Positions 17,333-27,018 of a stretch of 48,381 nt of DNA are shown here, one piece after another. The notes below the pieces were generated by a model, which saw nothing but the letters and a program-made list of their open reading frames with translations, searched no databases and had not been told where the DNA came from. This DNA is from Flammeovirgaceae bacterium. GTDB lineage: Bacteria > Bacteroidota > Bacteroidia > Cytophagales > Cyclobacteriaceae. Made by a program: the position numbers and the translations under genes. The first letter of the stretch is position 1. Every line of letters starts with the position of its first letter. The stretch covers positions 1 to 48,381 of the forward strand of contig JAJTGQ010000071.1 in the NCBI GenBank assembly GCA_021299455.1, read 5' to 3'.

Positions 17333-18805
17333 TCATGGATTTGCTGTTTTGCCCCTTCTATAGGGATAAATGTAAAAAAGAGTGAACAGCACTCCGCAAA
17401 AGACTGCGAGTCCGATAAAGACATTTTCGAAAACGAAGAGGGCAGAAAAAATTACCGTTGGGATCAATGATTTTAAACCGGAAAATCGATCATTATGGTC
17501 AATTGCTCGTTTATAAAATTGGTGAATTTGAAAGGGTATTACCAACAATGAGGAAACAATGAGGCCCACGACCAGTCCTATTTGACCGAGTAAATGATAT
17601 GATAATGGAATCAACAACAACCTAGCAGCGAAAGTAATTACATTGAAAATGGTATTCAGCTTAAAGTTGCCACTGCCATTGAGGAAATAATAAGGTGCAA
17701 TTGTGCAAGCCATAATAAAGTTTAAAACAACAAACGCATCAATAAAATGGTTTACTTTACCAAATATAATCGGCCCGAGCCAAAAAGAAATAAGTGGGGT
17801 TTTTATGAAATAGAAAACGATCAAAGAGAAAGTTACTGAAGCAATAAAAAAAAACTGTACTTCAAAATAAAACACATCAATACGTTCGTTTTGGTGAATC
17901 TTTCTTGATACGATGGGGAAAATCCAAGAAATAGAAGCTGAGAAGAAATTATGTATTTGAGTGAAGATTGTTAATGCAACAGAATAGTATGCAAAGGTCT
18001 TTATGTCGGATAATGAAACTACTAAAAATTTATCAATTTGACCTGTAAGAATTGACAATACCGACAATGCCCAAGTCCAAACTCCGAAAGAAGCTATTTC
18101 CTTAATGTATACTTTTTCATAACTAGGAATGAATTTGTTAAAGCCAGAAAAATTGTACACAAGTCGTGCTTCGACAACTAGGTAGATAAAGCTTACAATG
18201 CAAGTACTAACAAAAATTATGATAAGAGAATAGCCTAAGTATGCCAATAAAATATTGACAATTATGATTGAAATTTTCCCAATGATAGAGATTTTAGCAG
18301 CCAGATCATACCTTTCAAATCCCTTGAAAACAGCCAGAAAAATTTGCTCAATAAATTTTAAACCTAAAGTAATGCTTGCAATTTGTATTGTAAAGAAAAT
18401 GGTTAGTCTATGTGCTTTGGGGATCCCGAACAGATCATAGTTTTTAATCAAAAATGAAATTACAAGTGAAACAGAAATAGCGACAAAACATAGAGCAAGG
18501 TAAATAGAATATGAAGCCCCTATTATTTTGACTAACCCTTTCCGGTCACCAAGAGCTAAGTACTTCGAAACGAACTTGATTGTTGCATCTCCAAGACCTA
18601 CGTTAAGTACTCCAATTGTTGCGGTAATAGAATTAACCAACATCCAGATGCCATATAATTCAACGCCCAACTTCTGAATGAAAATGGGAGTTGCAACTAT
18701 CATCAGGAGAGGATAGATAACAGCTTCTGCTGAGCTCCAAGCCGCATTTGATAAACTCCTTGATTTAATGAATGTTGATATGTTCAGCCTAAGCTCAGCA
18801 AGCAT
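17333..18805 (-). CDS. Wzx-type polysaccharide flippase (MOP superfamily)
   Basis: A 490-residue inner-membrane transporter with about 14 predicted helices, expected to flip the undecaprenyl-linked repeat unit to the periplasm. The N-terminal region, with LSNAAWSSAEAVIYPLLMIV then IFIQKLGVELYGIW, matches the PST/Wzx family (an N-terminal amphipathic start and a KLG...YGIW motif). It lies first in the AT-rich cassette after the fucose genes. The GT9 start is one base beyond its stop. Substrate is not predictable, but the partners are the local glycosyltransferases and Wzy. Confidence 0.9.
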   Translation of the reverse strand: MLAELRLNISTFIKSRSLSNAAWSSAEAVIYPLLMIVATPIFIQKLGVELYGIWMLVNSITATIGVLNVGLGDATIKFVSKYLALGDRKGLVKIIGASYSIYLALCFVAISVSLVISFLIKNYDLFGIPKAHRLTIFFTIQIASITLGLKFIEQIFLAVFKGFERYDLAAKISIIGKISIIIVNILLAYLGYSLIIIFVSTCIVSFIYLVVEARLVYNFSGFNKFIPSYEKVYIKEIASFGVWTWALSVLSILTGQIDKFLVVSLSDIKTFAYYSVALTIFTQIHNFFSASISWIFPIVSRKIHQNERIDVFYFEVQFFFIASVTFSLIVFYFIKTPLISFWLGPIIFGKVNHFIDAFVVLNFIMACTIAPYYFLNGSGNFKLNTIFNVITFAARLLLIPLSYHLLGQIGLVVGLIVSSLLVIPFQIHQFYKRAIDHNDRFSGLKSLIPTVIFSALFVFENVFIGLAVFCGVLFTLFYIYPYRRGKTANP

Positions 18806-18831
18806 TTTATCGAGTTTAATTATGCAGCAGG

Positions 18832-19755
18832 TTAGCGCAAATATTTTTGAGCGTATACTTCTTGGATACCTTCTTTTAATTGAATTTTATGCTTCCATCC
18901 TAAACGTCTAAGGATTTCTACACTCATTAGCTTTCGAGGCGTCCCATCGGGACGCTCACTGTTCCAAACAATCGTGCCTTCATAATGGATAACTTCACAA
19001 ATAATTTCGGCCAAACTTTTTATCGAAACTTCTTCTCCAGTTCCCACATTGACAAACTGCTCTTCTTTATAATTTTTCATTAAAAAATAAATAGCGTCTG
19101 CCAAATCATTCACATGCATAAATTCCCTCAAGGGCTTACCCGAACCCCATACTTCAACGTTTGGCAAGTTATTCATTTTCGCTTCATGAAATTTTCTAAT
19201 TAAAGCAGGTATTACATGCGACTTTTCTAAATCATAATTATCATTCGGCCCGTACAAGTTCGTAGGCATCGCACTAATGAAATGGCATCCGTATTGTCTT
19301 CTGTAATTCTCGCAAAGTTTAATGCCTGCAATTTTCGCTATGGCATAGGGTTCATTGGTTTCTTCTAAATAACCTGACAAAAGATATTCTTCTTTTAAGG
19401 GTTGAGGAGCGAGTTTGGGATATATACACGAAGAGCCTAAGAACAAAAGCTTTTTTACTTTATGAACATAACTCTGGTGGATCACATTGCTCTGGATCAT
19501 GAGGTTTTCATAAAGAAAATCTGCACGGTACGTGTTATTGGCCATAATACCACCCACCTTGGCTGCAGCCAGAAATACATACTCAGGTTTTTCAGTAGTG
19601 AAAAAAATCTCAGTCTGACTTTGGTTTCTCAAATCAAGCTCAGAAGAAGTACGAAGCACCAAATTATTGTACCCTTCAGATTGCAGCTTTCTTACAATAG
19701 CAGATCCCACCATACCTCGATGGCCAGCTACATATATCTTGGCATTTTTTTCCAT
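18832..19755 (-). CDS. fcl: GDP-L-fucose synthase
   Basis: An NADPH-dependent epimerase/reductase that turns GDP-4-keto-6-deoxymannose into GDP-L-fucose; 307 residues, normal length. It has the short-chain dehydrogenase glycine motif GHRGMVGSA (11-19), the catalytic GSSCIYP (107-113) and Y137-x3-K141 (YAIAK). The GLCxNYxRQYG-like substrate region appears as [10 protein letters not shown]. Its start codon ends at the base where gmd stops (19755 shared), so the two fucose genes are coupled and act in sequence. Confidence 0.96.
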   Translation of the reverse strand: MEKNAKIYVAGHRGMVGSAIVRKLQSEGYNNLVLRTSSELDLRNQSQTEIFFTTEKPEYVFLAAAKVGGIMANNTYRADFLYENLMIQSNVIHQSYVHKVKKLLFLGSSCIYPKLAPQPLKEEYLLSGYLEETNEPYAIAKIAGIKLCENYRRQYGCHFISAMPTNLYGPNDNYDLEKSHVIPALIRKFHEAKMNNLPNVEVWGSGKPLREFMHVNDLADAIYFLMKNYKEEQFVNVGTGEEVSIKSLAEIICEVIHYEGTIVWNSERPDGTPRKLMSVEILRRLGWKHKIQLKEGIQEVYAQKYLR

Positions 19756-20864
19756 TACTCGTGGTACTGAAAAATTTTATGACCACCTTCCTTCAAGTAG
19801 TCATCCCGCTTGAATAACTGTAAATCACTTGTCACCATGTCATCGATCAAACTATTCAAATCATACTTCAACTCCCATTTCAATTCCTTTTTTGCTTTTG
19901 ACGGGTCACCAATTAGCAATTCCACTTCAGTCGGGCGAAAATATTTGGGATCGATTTTCACTACTACTTCACCCACTTTCACTTTTGCTTCTGTATTGAT
20001 CACTTTAGTTACAATGCCCTCCTCGTTAATGCCAGTACCTTTGAACTCAACAGCAATGCCTAATTTTTGGAAAACCTTGAAAATGAATTCCCGAACCGTA
20101 GTGGTAACTCCTGTGGCAATGACAAAGTCATCCGCTTTATGGTGCTGAAGCATCAACCACATGGCATTCACATAGTCTTTGGCATGACCCCAGTCACGCT
20201 TCGCGTCTATGTTGCCCATATACACGCTCTTTTGTAAACCGAGAAAAATGCGGCAAGCGGCCCGTGTAATTTTTCGCGTTACAAATGTTTCGCCACGCAA
20301 GGGTGATTCGTGGTTGAAAAGAATTCCATTGCAGGCAAACAAATCGTATGCCTCCCGGTAGTTCACCGTGATCCAATAACTATACAGCTTTGCCACAGCA
20401 TATGGGGAGCGGGGATAGAAAGGGGTTGTTTCGCTTTGTGGCACGGCTTGAACTAATCCATAAAGCTCAGAAGTGGATGCTTGGTAAAACCGGGTCTTTT
20501 TCAGCCCCAATATTCGCATAGCCTCTAATATTCGCAATGCTCCAATTCCATCCGCATTGGCAGTATACTCCGGCATATCGAAACTAACCTTCACGTGCGA
20601 CATTGCACCCAAGTTGTAAATTTCATCAGGTTGCACTTCTTGAATAATTCGAAGAATGTTAACGGAATCGGTCAAATCGCCATGATGCAATTTTAGATGA
20701 ACATTTTCATCATGCGGGTCTTGATAAAGGTGATCGATGCGATCGGTATTAAACAACGAACTCCGTCTTTTAATACCATGAACTTCATATCCTTTAGAAA
20801 GTAACAATTCCGCCAAATAGGCGCCATCCTGCCCTGTGATTCCTGTTATTAGCGCTTTTTTCAC
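19755..20864 (-). CDS. gmd: GDP-mannose 4,6-dehydratase
   Basis: Converts GDP-D-mannose to GDP-4-keto-6-deoxy-D-mannose, the first step to GDP-L-fucose (and GDP-rhamnose or perosamine). The 369 residues carry [10 protein letters not shown] (8-17), the catalytic T131-S132-E133, Y155-x3-K159 (YAVAK), [16 protein letters not shown] and a [11 protein letters not shown] tetramer/NADP region. It is the upstream partner of fcl. 31 bases separate it from rfbB. Confidence 0.97.
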   Translation of the reverse strand: MKKALITGITGQDGAYLAELLLSKGYEVHGIKRRSSLFNTDRIDHLYQDPHDENVHLKLHHGDLTDSVNILRIIQEVQPDEIYNLGAMSHVKVSFDMPEYTANADGIGALRILEAMRILGLKKTRFYQASTSELYGLVQAVPQSETTPFYPRSPYAVAKLYSYWITVNYREAYDLFACNGILFNHESPLRGETFVTRKITRAACRIFLGLQKSVYMGNIDAKRDWGHAKDYVNAMWLMLQHHKADDFVIATGVTTTVREFIFKVFQKLGIAVEFKGTGINEEGIVTKVINTEAKVKVGEVVVKIDPKYFRPTEVELLIGDPSKAKKELKWELKYDLNSLIDDMVTSDLQLFKRDDYLKEGGHKIFQYHE

Positions 20865-20895
20865 TCTTGATGAATTTGTGTAAAATTATAGAATA

Positions 20896-21912
20896 TTAAA
20901 TCAAACGGTGCAACAAATACCAATCAACCGTTTTTTCTATTCCCGTATCAAAAACCTCCTCTGCGTTCCACCTCAACTCTGTTTCAATTTTAGTTGCATC
21001 AATGGCATAACGTTTATCATGACCCGCACGATCTTTTACGAAGGTGATTAACTCCTTGTAGGAACTGCCGTTTTTACGTGGCTTGGTTTTATCAAGCAGT
21101 GAACAAATTCGATCGACAATTTGGTTGTTATTTCGCTCATTTCTTCCACCAATATTGTAAGTCTCGCCAGGTCTTCCTTTTTCAAAAGCTAGCGCAATGC
21201 CCTTGCAATGATCAAGTACGTACAACCAATCACGTACGTTCTTACCATCGCCATAAATGGGGATGGGCTGCTCGGCCAATGCCTTACGGATGATTGTGGG
21301 AATCAATTTCTCTTTGTGCTGTTTAGGGCCATAGTTGTTAGAGCAATTGGTCGTTACCACGTTCAACCCATAAGTGTGGAAATAACTACGCACCATAAAA
21401 TCGCTACTGGCTTTTGATGCGGAGTAAGGACTATTCGGGGCATAAGCCGTAGTCTCGGAAAACAGGCCTTCCGGTCCTAATGATCCATATACTTCATCCG
21501 TTGATACATGTAAAAATCGATTCTTCTCGACACCTGCCTTGAATTGAAAGGGAGCATCCATCCAGGCTTTTCGGGCAACATCCAGTAAAGTAAAGGTGCC
21601 AAAGACGTTGGTACGTATGAAGGCCTCTGGTCCTTCAATTGAATTATCCACATGTGACTCGGCTGCAAAGTGGACGACTCCACTAAATTGATACTTGCTG
21701 AACAGATTTTCTACAAATGAACGATCACAGATATCGCCCTTTTCAAAAATGTAACGCGAGTGCCCTTCCACTTCTTTTAAATTGCTCAAATCGCCTGCAT
21801 AGGTTAGAGCATCTAAATTGACAATCCGGTAGCTTGTGTACTTTTCCAAAAAATGAACGATGAAATTGGAACCGATGAAACCTGCTCCGCCCGTCACTAA
21901 TAAAGTATTCAT
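20896..21912 (-). CDS. rfbB: dTDP-glucose 4,6-dehydratase
   Basis: Makes dTDP-4-keto-6-deoxy-D-glucose from dTDP-glucose (RmlB). In the 338 residues are GGAGFIGSNF (8-17), HFAAESHVDNSI, the catalytic T138-D139-E140, Y163-x3-K167 (YSASK), and NNYGPKQHKEKLIP. The gene order rfbA, rfbC, rfbB on the minus strand is tight (4 bases between rfbC and rfbB). The dTDP-rhamnose reductase rfbD that usually completes the set is not in the window. Confidence 0.97.
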   Translation of the reverse strand: MNTLLVTGGAGFIGSNFIVHFLEKYTSYRIVNLDALTYAGDLSNLKEVEGHSRYIFEKGDICDRSFVENLFSKYQFSGVVHFAAESHVDNSIEGPEAFIRTNVFGTFTLLDVARKAWMDAPFQFKAGVEKNRFLHVSTDEVYGSLGPEGLFSETTAYAPNSPYSASKASSDFMVRSYFHTYGLNVVTTNCSNNYGPKQHKEKLIPTIIRKALAEQPIPIYGDGKNVRDWLYVLDHCKGIALAFEKGRPGETYNIGGRNERNNNQIVDRICSLLDKTKPRKNGSSYKELITFVKDRAGHDKRYAIDATKIETELRWNAEEVFDTGIEKTVDWYLLHRLI

Positions 21913-21916
21913 GATA

Positions 21917-22465
21917 CTAAAAGTTGAAAATTGCTTTCTCTAAAGTTGGATGATTCAGGTCGCGCTGCGAAAGAATGAGGTCTTCTTTTTTCATGACCCA
22001 ATCTATTTTCAAAGCGGGATCATTGTACATGATACCACCTTCTGCCTCGGGGTTATAAAACTCGTCACATTTATACAAAATTTCTGCTGCCTCGCTCAAA
22101 ACCAAAAATCCATGCGCAAAGCCTTTAGGCACTAGCAATTGCTTTCTGTTCTCCCCAGATAACTTGATTAGAAATGACTTACCGAAGGTTGGCTTCTTTC
22201 TGCGCAGGTCAACCACCACGTCCAATATCTCTCCCGTCAAAACACGCATCAGTTTTGTTTGAGCATAGGGCACATTTTGATAGTGGAGTCCGCGAAGTAC
22301 CCCCTTCCTCGATTTGGATTGATTGTCTTGAATAAAATGGATATCAATTCCCTTGGATTTCAGGACATCGTACCGATATGACTCCATAAAATAGCCGCGG
22401 GGGTCTTCAATCACCTTCGGCTCCAAAACCACTAACCCGTCAAATCCGGTTTCAAAAATATTCAT
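21917..22465 (-). CDS. rfbC: dTDP-4-dehydrorhamnose 3,5-epimerase
   Basis: A cupin-fold RmlC, 182 residues, acting on the RmlB product. Visible motifs are DPRGYFMESY, SRKGVLRGLHYQ with the catalytic His at 61, KLMRVLTGEILDVVVDLR, and LLVPKGFAHGFLVLS. The tail YNPEAEGGIMYNDPAL holds the expected Tyr/Asp region. The start shares one base with the rfbA stop, indicating coupled translation. The presence of the full RmlC pattern argues for an L-6-deoxy product. Confidence 0.95.
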   Translation of the reverse strand: MNIFETGFDGLVVLEPKVIEDPRGYFMESYRYDVLKSKGIDIHFIQDNQSKSRKGVLRGLHYQNVPYAQTKLMRVLTGEILDVVVDLRRKKPTFGKSFLIKLSGENRKQLLVPKGFAHGFLVLSEAAEILYKCDEFYNPEAEGGIMYNDPALKIDWVMKKEDLILSQRDLNHPTLEKAIFNF

Positions 22466-23349
22466 TAGGCTGACTTGATTACTTTTTCATTGGCTACTTT
22501 CACCAGGTATTGTCCGTATTGGTTTTTCAATAACGGTTTGGCCAACTCCAATAGTTTCTCTTTGGAGATATATCCTTTGCGGAACGAGATTTCTTCCAAA
22601 CATGCAATTTTCAAACCCTGCCTTTCTTCGATGGATTCTACAAACGTAGAAGCCCGTATGAGCGACTCGTGTGTTCCGGTATCTAGCCAGGCCATTCCGC
22701 GGCCCAATAATTTAACCTGCAAGGTGCCTTCTGCCAAATAGAGTCTATTCAAGTCGGTAATCTCCAGTTCGCCCCGTGGCGAAGGTTTAATGGTCTTTGC
22801 TTTTTGAACAACCGTGTTATCGTAAAAGTAGAGCCCGGTTACAGCATAATTTGATTTAGGTTCTTTTGGCTTTTCTTCGATTGACAAGACTCTTCCATGA
22901 TCATCAAAATCAACCACGCCATACCGGTGCGGATCGTTGACATAATATCCGAAAACGACTGAGCCCTTAGTTAGCTGACTGGCTTGTTCCAGTTGTGAAG
23001 AAAAATTATATCCGTAAAAGATATTGTCGCCTAAGACCAAACAAGCCGAATCATTTCCGAGAAAAGATTCACCGATCAAGAATGCTTGTGCCAAGCCATC
23101 GGGTGAGGGTTGCTCCCGGTATTCAAGAGTAATACCCAAGTCAGACCCATCACCTAACAAGTTTTTGAACAGCGGTAGATCCTGTGGAGTGGAGATAACT
23201 AAGATTTCGCGAATGTTGGCCAACATCAACACCGACAAGGGGTAGTAAATCATTGGCTTATCATAAATGGGCAGCATCTGCTTCGATACCGACTTGGTCA
23301 ATGGATAAAGCCTTGTGCCTGAGCCGCCAGCCAATATTATTCCCTTCAT
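22465..23349 (-). CDS. rfbA: Glucose-1-phosphate thymidylyltransferase
   Basis: RmlA, 294 residues: glucose-1-phosphate + dTTP to dTDP-glucose. The nucleotide-binding signature [11 protein letters not shown] begins at residue 8 ([12 protein letters not shown]), followed by [26 protein letters not shown] contains the metal-binding Asp, and [20 protein letters not shown] matches the long RmlA form. It is the first gene of the rfbACB block, preceded by a 33-base gap after wbpB. Confidence 0.97.
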   Translation of the reverse strand: MKGIILAGGSGTRLYPLTKSVSKQMLPIYDKPMIYYPLSVLMLANIREILVISTPQDLPLFKNLLGDGSDLGITLEYREQPSPDGLAQAFLIGESFLGNDSACLVLGDNIFYGYNFSSQLEQASQLTKGSVVFGYYVNDPHRYGVVDFDDHGRVLSIEEKPKEPKSNYAVTGLYFYDNTVVQKAKTIKPSPRGELEITDLNRLYLAEGTLQVKLLGRGMAWLDTGTHESLIRASTFVESIEERQGLKIACLEEISFRKGYISKEKLLELAKPLLKNQYGQYLVKVANEKVIKSA

Positions 23350-23382
23350 CTGTTGAATTTTAAACCGCGAATTTACAAAAAG

Positions 23383-24285
23383 TTATTCGCCCTTTGATTG
23401 CCTTAACTGATAGGCTAATTCGATAGATGGCCTTGCTTCTGCTAGTCCAAAACCCCTTCCTGCCAATATTTCGCTATAGCTGTTGGTATGCAGTTCCGTA
23501 AAACCATCACTGAACTCAATCTCCATTCCATCCATTTTTAAGGATCGGAAAGTGCGCTTTCCCTTGGCCTTCAGTTCATCTGGCAAATGGTCTTCATTAA
23601 TGCTCAAAGACCAATTAATGCGGGCCTTTTCTAGTTCCAGGTAACCGGCTGCATGATCAGCTTCATACGCTGAAACCGAGCTGCTTTTTACTTTTCCAAA
23701 AACCCACAACAGCATGTCAAAAAAATGGATGCCAATGTTGGTGGCTATGCCGCCAGATTTAATTTCTTCACCTTTCCAACTATGGAAATACCATTTCCCA
23801 CGTGACGTGATATAGGTCAAATCAACATCAAAAACCTGACCGCCTTTTGCTTCGTCCACTTTCTTTTTCAATGCCTGAATATTGGGATGTAAACGCAATT
23901 GAAGGATCGTGTACACTTTCTTGCCCGTTTCTTTTTCAATTTCTGCCAATGCATCCACGTTCCACGGATTCAATACTAAAGGTTTCTCACAAATGGCATC
24001 TGCCTGATTACGTAAAGCAAATCGGATATGAGAATCGTGCAAATAATTAGGCGAACAGATGCTGACGAAGTCGATTTTCTGTCCTTGCCTTTTTAGCTTA
24101 TCGATGTGACGATCAAACCGCTCGAACTCGGTGAAAAAATCCGCTTTCGGAAAATACGAATCCATGATGCCAACACTATCAAAACGATCCAAGGCTGCCA
24201 ACAGATTATTTCCCGTGTCTTTGATGGCCTGCAAATGTCGCGGTGCGATGTAACCAGCGGCCCCTATCAATGCAAAATTTTTCAT
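23383..24285 (-). CDS. wbpB: WbpB-type UDP-GlcNAcA 3-dehydrogenase (Gfo/Idh/MocA family)
   Basis: Oxidises C3 of UDP-N-acetylglucosaminuronate to the 3-keto sugar, the substrate of WbpE. The N-terminus (FALIGAAGYIAPRHLQAIKD) is nearly that of Pseudomonas WbpB as I recall it. SICSPNYLHDSHI and CEKPLVLNP are the family NAD/catalytic motifs (E-K-P), and GGIATNIGIHFFDML is the usual substrate-side motif. 300 residues, slightly shorter than typical. Its start overlaps the stop of wbpD by 4 bases (ATGA), linking it to the wbpE-wbpD-wbpB block. Confidence 0.93.
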   Translation of the reverse strand: MKNFALIGAAGYIAPRHLQAIKDTGNNLLAALDRFDSVGIMDSYFPKADFFTEFERFDRHIDKLKRQGQKIDFVSICSPNYLHDSHIRFALRNQADAICEKPLVLNPWNVDALAEIEKETGKKVYTILQLRLHPNIQALKKKVDEAKGGQVFDVDLTYITSRGKWYFHSWKGEEIKSGGIATNIGIHFFDMLLWVFGKVKSSSVSAYEADHAAGYLELEKARINWSLSINEDHLPDELKAKGKRTFRSLKMDGMEIEFSDGFTELHTNSYSEILAGRGFGLAEARPSIELAYQLRQSKGE

Positions 24286-24863
24286 TTTGTCTTTGAAACT
24301 TTTCCGGCTTTCAAAATATAATTTTCCCCACTTTCAGGACAAGTCGCTTCACCGTTTTTATCAAACGAAAGTTTATGCCCATACTCGCTCATCCAACCGG
24401 TTTGCTTTGCAGGATTGCCCATCACCAATGCGTAATCAGGCACATTTTTGGTAACGACTGCGCCCGCTCCGATAAAAGCAAATTGACCGATGTCGTGGCC
24501 ACAAACAATCGTTGCATTGGCGCCAATAGACACTCCTTTTTTCACCACCGTCTTTGAGAACTCATTTTTTCTGTTGATGGCACTGCGCGGATTAATCACA
24601 TTGGTAAACACCATCGATGGCCCCAAAAAAACATCGTCTTCACAAATGACCCCGGAGTAGATCGATACATTGTTTTGAACCTTCACATTCTTACCCAAAA
24701 CTACTTCGGGAGAGATCACCACATTTTGTCCAATATTGCAGTTCTCGCCAATGATACAGCGCGGCATGATGTGTGAGAAATGCCAAATTTTTGTTCCCGC
24801 GCCTATTTCGCAGCCTTCATCAATCACGGCCGTTTCATGTGAGAAATAATTCTTGTCAGGCAT
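24282..24863 (-). CDS. wbpD: WbpD-type UDP-2-acetamido-3-amino-glucuronate N-acetyltransferase
   Basis: A left-handed beta-helix (hexapeptide repeat) acetyltransferase of 193 residues that acetylates the 3-amino group made by WbpE, giving UDP-GlcNAc(3NAc)A. Motifs are KIWHFSHIM, the V.VQNNVSIYSGVICEDDVFLGP run, NVINPRSAINRK, GVSIGANATIVCGHDIG and GNPAKQTGWMSEYGHKL, all as in WbpD/WlbB. It overlaps wbpE by 8 bases and wbpB by 4 bases. Confidence 0.94.
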   Translation of the reverse strand: MPDKNYFSHETAVIDEGCEIGAGTKIWHFSHIMPRCIIGENCNIGQNVVISPEVVLGKNVKVQNNVSIYSGVICEDDVFLGPSMVFTNVINPRSAINRKNEFSKTVVKKGVSIGANATIVCGHDIGQFAFIGAGAVVTKNVPDYALVMGNPAKQTGWMSEYGHKLSFDKNGEATCPESGENYILKAGKVSKTK

Positions 24864-25992
24864 GGCGAGGATATTCGTTGACAGTCTGACAAATGTACAC
24901 CAATTCTTCCGAGGTCATTTCCGTATGGATGGGTAACGAGATGACTGTTTTAGAAAGTTGCTCCGTAACCGGAAAGGATCCTATTCCAAAACCAGGCCGC
25001 TGATACGCCTTTTGCAAGTGCAAAGGCACCGGATAATAAATCATCGATGGAATGCCTTTGCCCTCCAAATATTTTTTGAAATCATCTCGATTGATGCCTT
25101 TTGCTTTGAGCGTGTATTGATGGAATACGTGGGTGGAATATTTTGCTCTTGTCGGTATTTCTAAAAAGGTGCAAGATGTTAGTTCGTTATCGTAGAAATT
25201 GGCTGCTTCATTTCTTTTGTGCGTGTATTCATCCAAGTACTTCAACTTCACGTTCAGAATGGCTGCCTGAAGTGTATCCAATCGACTATTGATGCCTATG
25301 ACGTCATGGTGGTATTTTATTTTCTGCCCATGGCTGGCAATCATCGTCATTTTTTCAGCTAACGCGGAATCATGGGTGAAAATTGCTCCGCCATCACCGT
25401 ATGCTCCTAAATTCTTGGATGGAAAAAAAGAAGTTGTGCCAACGACACCCATCGTTCCCGCTTTCTTTATGGTGCCATCCGCAAATGTATATTCCGCGCC
25501 AAGTGCTTGAGCTACATCTTCAATCACAAAAAGATTGTGTGCCTTCGCAATCTTTAGAATGGGTTCCATGTCTGCACACTGCCCATACAAATGAACGGGC
25601 ACAATGGCCTTTGTGCGAGTCGTGATTTTGCTTTCAATTTGATCGACATCAATGTTGAAAGTATTCGCATCGACATCAATAAAAACCGGGACTAACCCAA
25701 GCAAAGCAATCACTTCGGCTGTTGCCACGTAGGTGTGCACGGGCAAAATCACTTCATCACCATGCTTAAGATCTAATGCCATCATGGCAATCTGCAAAGC
25801 GTCTGTGCCATTGGCACAAGGAATTACGTAGGTATTTTGATTTTTAATGGAGAGCGCTTGCGCAAACTCTTTTACTTCTGGTCCTTGAATAAATGCAGAT
25901 GCTTGTAACACACTTTCGATAGCTGAATCAATTTCAGTTTTAATGCGGAGGTATTGGCTTCGCAAATCAACCATTTGTATTTTTTGCATCAT
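24856..25992 (-). CDS. wbpE: WbpE-type PLP aminotransferase (DegT/DnrJ/EryC1 family)
   Basis: Transfers an amino group to the 3-keto sugar from WbpB. From ATG 25992 it has 378 residues, with IPCANGTDALQ (cofactor phosphate), THVYVATAE-like HTYVATAEV, VIEDVAQALGA (Asp contacting the pyridine), and SFFPSKNLGAYGDGG with the PLP lysine at about 193. HGQKIKYHHDVIGINSRLD is also typical. The galE stop TGA overlaps the paired ATGATG start (25992/25989), so this start is favoured over the longer in-frame extension inside galE. Confidence 0.94.
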   Translation of the reverse strand: MMQKIQMVDLRSQYLRIKTEIDSAIESVLQASAFIQGPEVKEFAQALSIKNQNTYVIPCANGTDALQIAMMALDLKHGDEVILPVHTYVATAEVIALLGLVPVFIDVDANTFNIDVDQIESKITTRTKAIVPVHLYGQCADMEPILKIAKAHNLFVIEDVAQALGAEYTFADGTIKKAGTMGVVGTTSFFPSKNLGAYGDGGAIFTHDSALAEKMTMIASHGQKIKYHHDVIGINSRLDTLQAAILNVKLKYLDEYTHKRNEAANFYDNELTSCTFLEIPTRAKYSTHVFHQYTLKAKGINRDDFKKYLEGKGIPSMIYYPVPLHLQKAYQRPGFGIGSFPVTEQLSKTVISLPIHTEMTSEELVYICQTVNEYPRHA

Positions 25993-27014
25993 TTGATTCC
26001 CCTGATTTGTTTTTCCCATTGCCAGGCGTGTAACAACGAATCTTCCAGGCTCAGTTGAGTTCGCCACCCGAGTATGTTGGCAGCTTTTGCCGGATCGGCA
26101 TAGATCTTTTCTACATCGCCCGCCCTGCGGGGGCCCACTTCATAGTTTAATGGTATACCTGTTGTTTTGATAAATCGTTTCACCAAGTCGAGTACGGTTA
26201 CACCGATGCCAGTACCCAAATTGAACACTTCATTTCGATTTTCAAGCGCCTCTACTTTTTGCAACGCCATCACATGCGCTTTTGCTAAGTCCACCACGTG
26301 AATGAAATCCCGCATACAACTTCCGTCCGGTGTGTTGTAGTCGTTTCCAAACACCGTTAGCTTTTGGCGAATGCCCGCTGCCGTTTGTGTTACATAGGGA
26401 ACCAAATTAGATGGGGTGCCAATCGGCAATTCTCCGATCAAAGCAGATGGGTGTGCCCCAACTGGATTGAAATAACGCAACGATACAGATCGCAATGGTT
26501 GATTGGTTTGAATGCAGTCTTCCAAAATTCGCTCACACATCTGCTTCGTTGCACCATACGGTGATTCTGCTTTTTTAAATGGAGCCAATTCGTCTACGGG
26601 GATGAGATCCGGCTCTCCATAAACTGTGCAGGAAGAAGAGAAGATGATTTCGTTGACGTGAAATTTTTCCATCGCCTTCAATAAGGTTGTCATGGAGCCC
26701 ACATTATTTTGATAATAGAGCAAGGGCTGTTGAACGGATTCATTTACCGATTTGAAGGCAGCGAAATGAATGACTGAATTAAAATTCTCTTTTGAAAAGA
26801 CAGTATCCAAAAACTTTTCATCCGTACAGCTTCCCTGATAGCAAACTACTTTTCGGCCTGTGATCCTTTCAATCCCATCCACCATTCGTTTATCACTTCG
26901 TGAAAAATCATCCAATACCACCACATCAAAGCCCTGTTGAATAAGCTCTACTGCCGTATGGGAACCAATGTATCCGGCACCTCCCGTTAATAAAACCTTT
27001 TTTGAATTCGCCAT
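25989..27014 (-). CDS. galE: UDP-glucose 4-epimerase
   Basis: Interconverts UDP-Glc/UDP-Gal and possibly the N-acetyl forms. The 341 residues have GGAGYIGSHTAVEL (11-24), the catalytic SSSCTVYG (126-133), Y153-x3-K157 (YGATK), VSLRYFNPVGAHPS and GPRRAGDVEKIYADP near the end. It lies 4 bases from the TviB-like gene stop and its own stop overlaps the wbpE start, so it is embedded in the nucleotide-sugar operon. Confidence 0.95.
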   Translation of the reverse strand: MANSKKVLLTGGAGYIGSHTAVELIQQGFDVVVLDDFSRSDKRMVDGIERITGRKVVCYQGSCTDEKFLDTVFSKENFNSVIHFAAFKSVNESVQQPLLYYQNNVGSMTTLLKAMEKFHVNEIIFSSSCTVYGEPDLIPVDELAPFKKAESPYGATKQMCERILEDCIQTNQPLRSVSLRYFNPVGAHPSALIGELPIGTPSNLVPYVTQTAAGIRQKLTVFGNDYNTPDGSCMRDFIHVVDLAKAHVMALQKVEALENRNEVFNLGTGIGVTVLDLVKRFIKTTGIPLNYEVGPRRAGDVEKIYADPAKAANILGWRTQLSLEDSLLHAWQWEKQIRGIK

Positions 27015-27018
27015 CTTC

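Noticed and set aside
17332-17424. Longer N-terminus for the GT9 gene starting at 17424
   Set aside because: It would overlap the flippase gene by 92 bases and the extra residues do not look like the GT9 family.
26110-26145. GC-rich stretch in galE (CGCCCGCCCTGCGGGGGC region) considered as another palindromic insert
   Set aside because: It encodes GPRRAGDVEKIY, a normal conserved GalE motif, with no extra residues.
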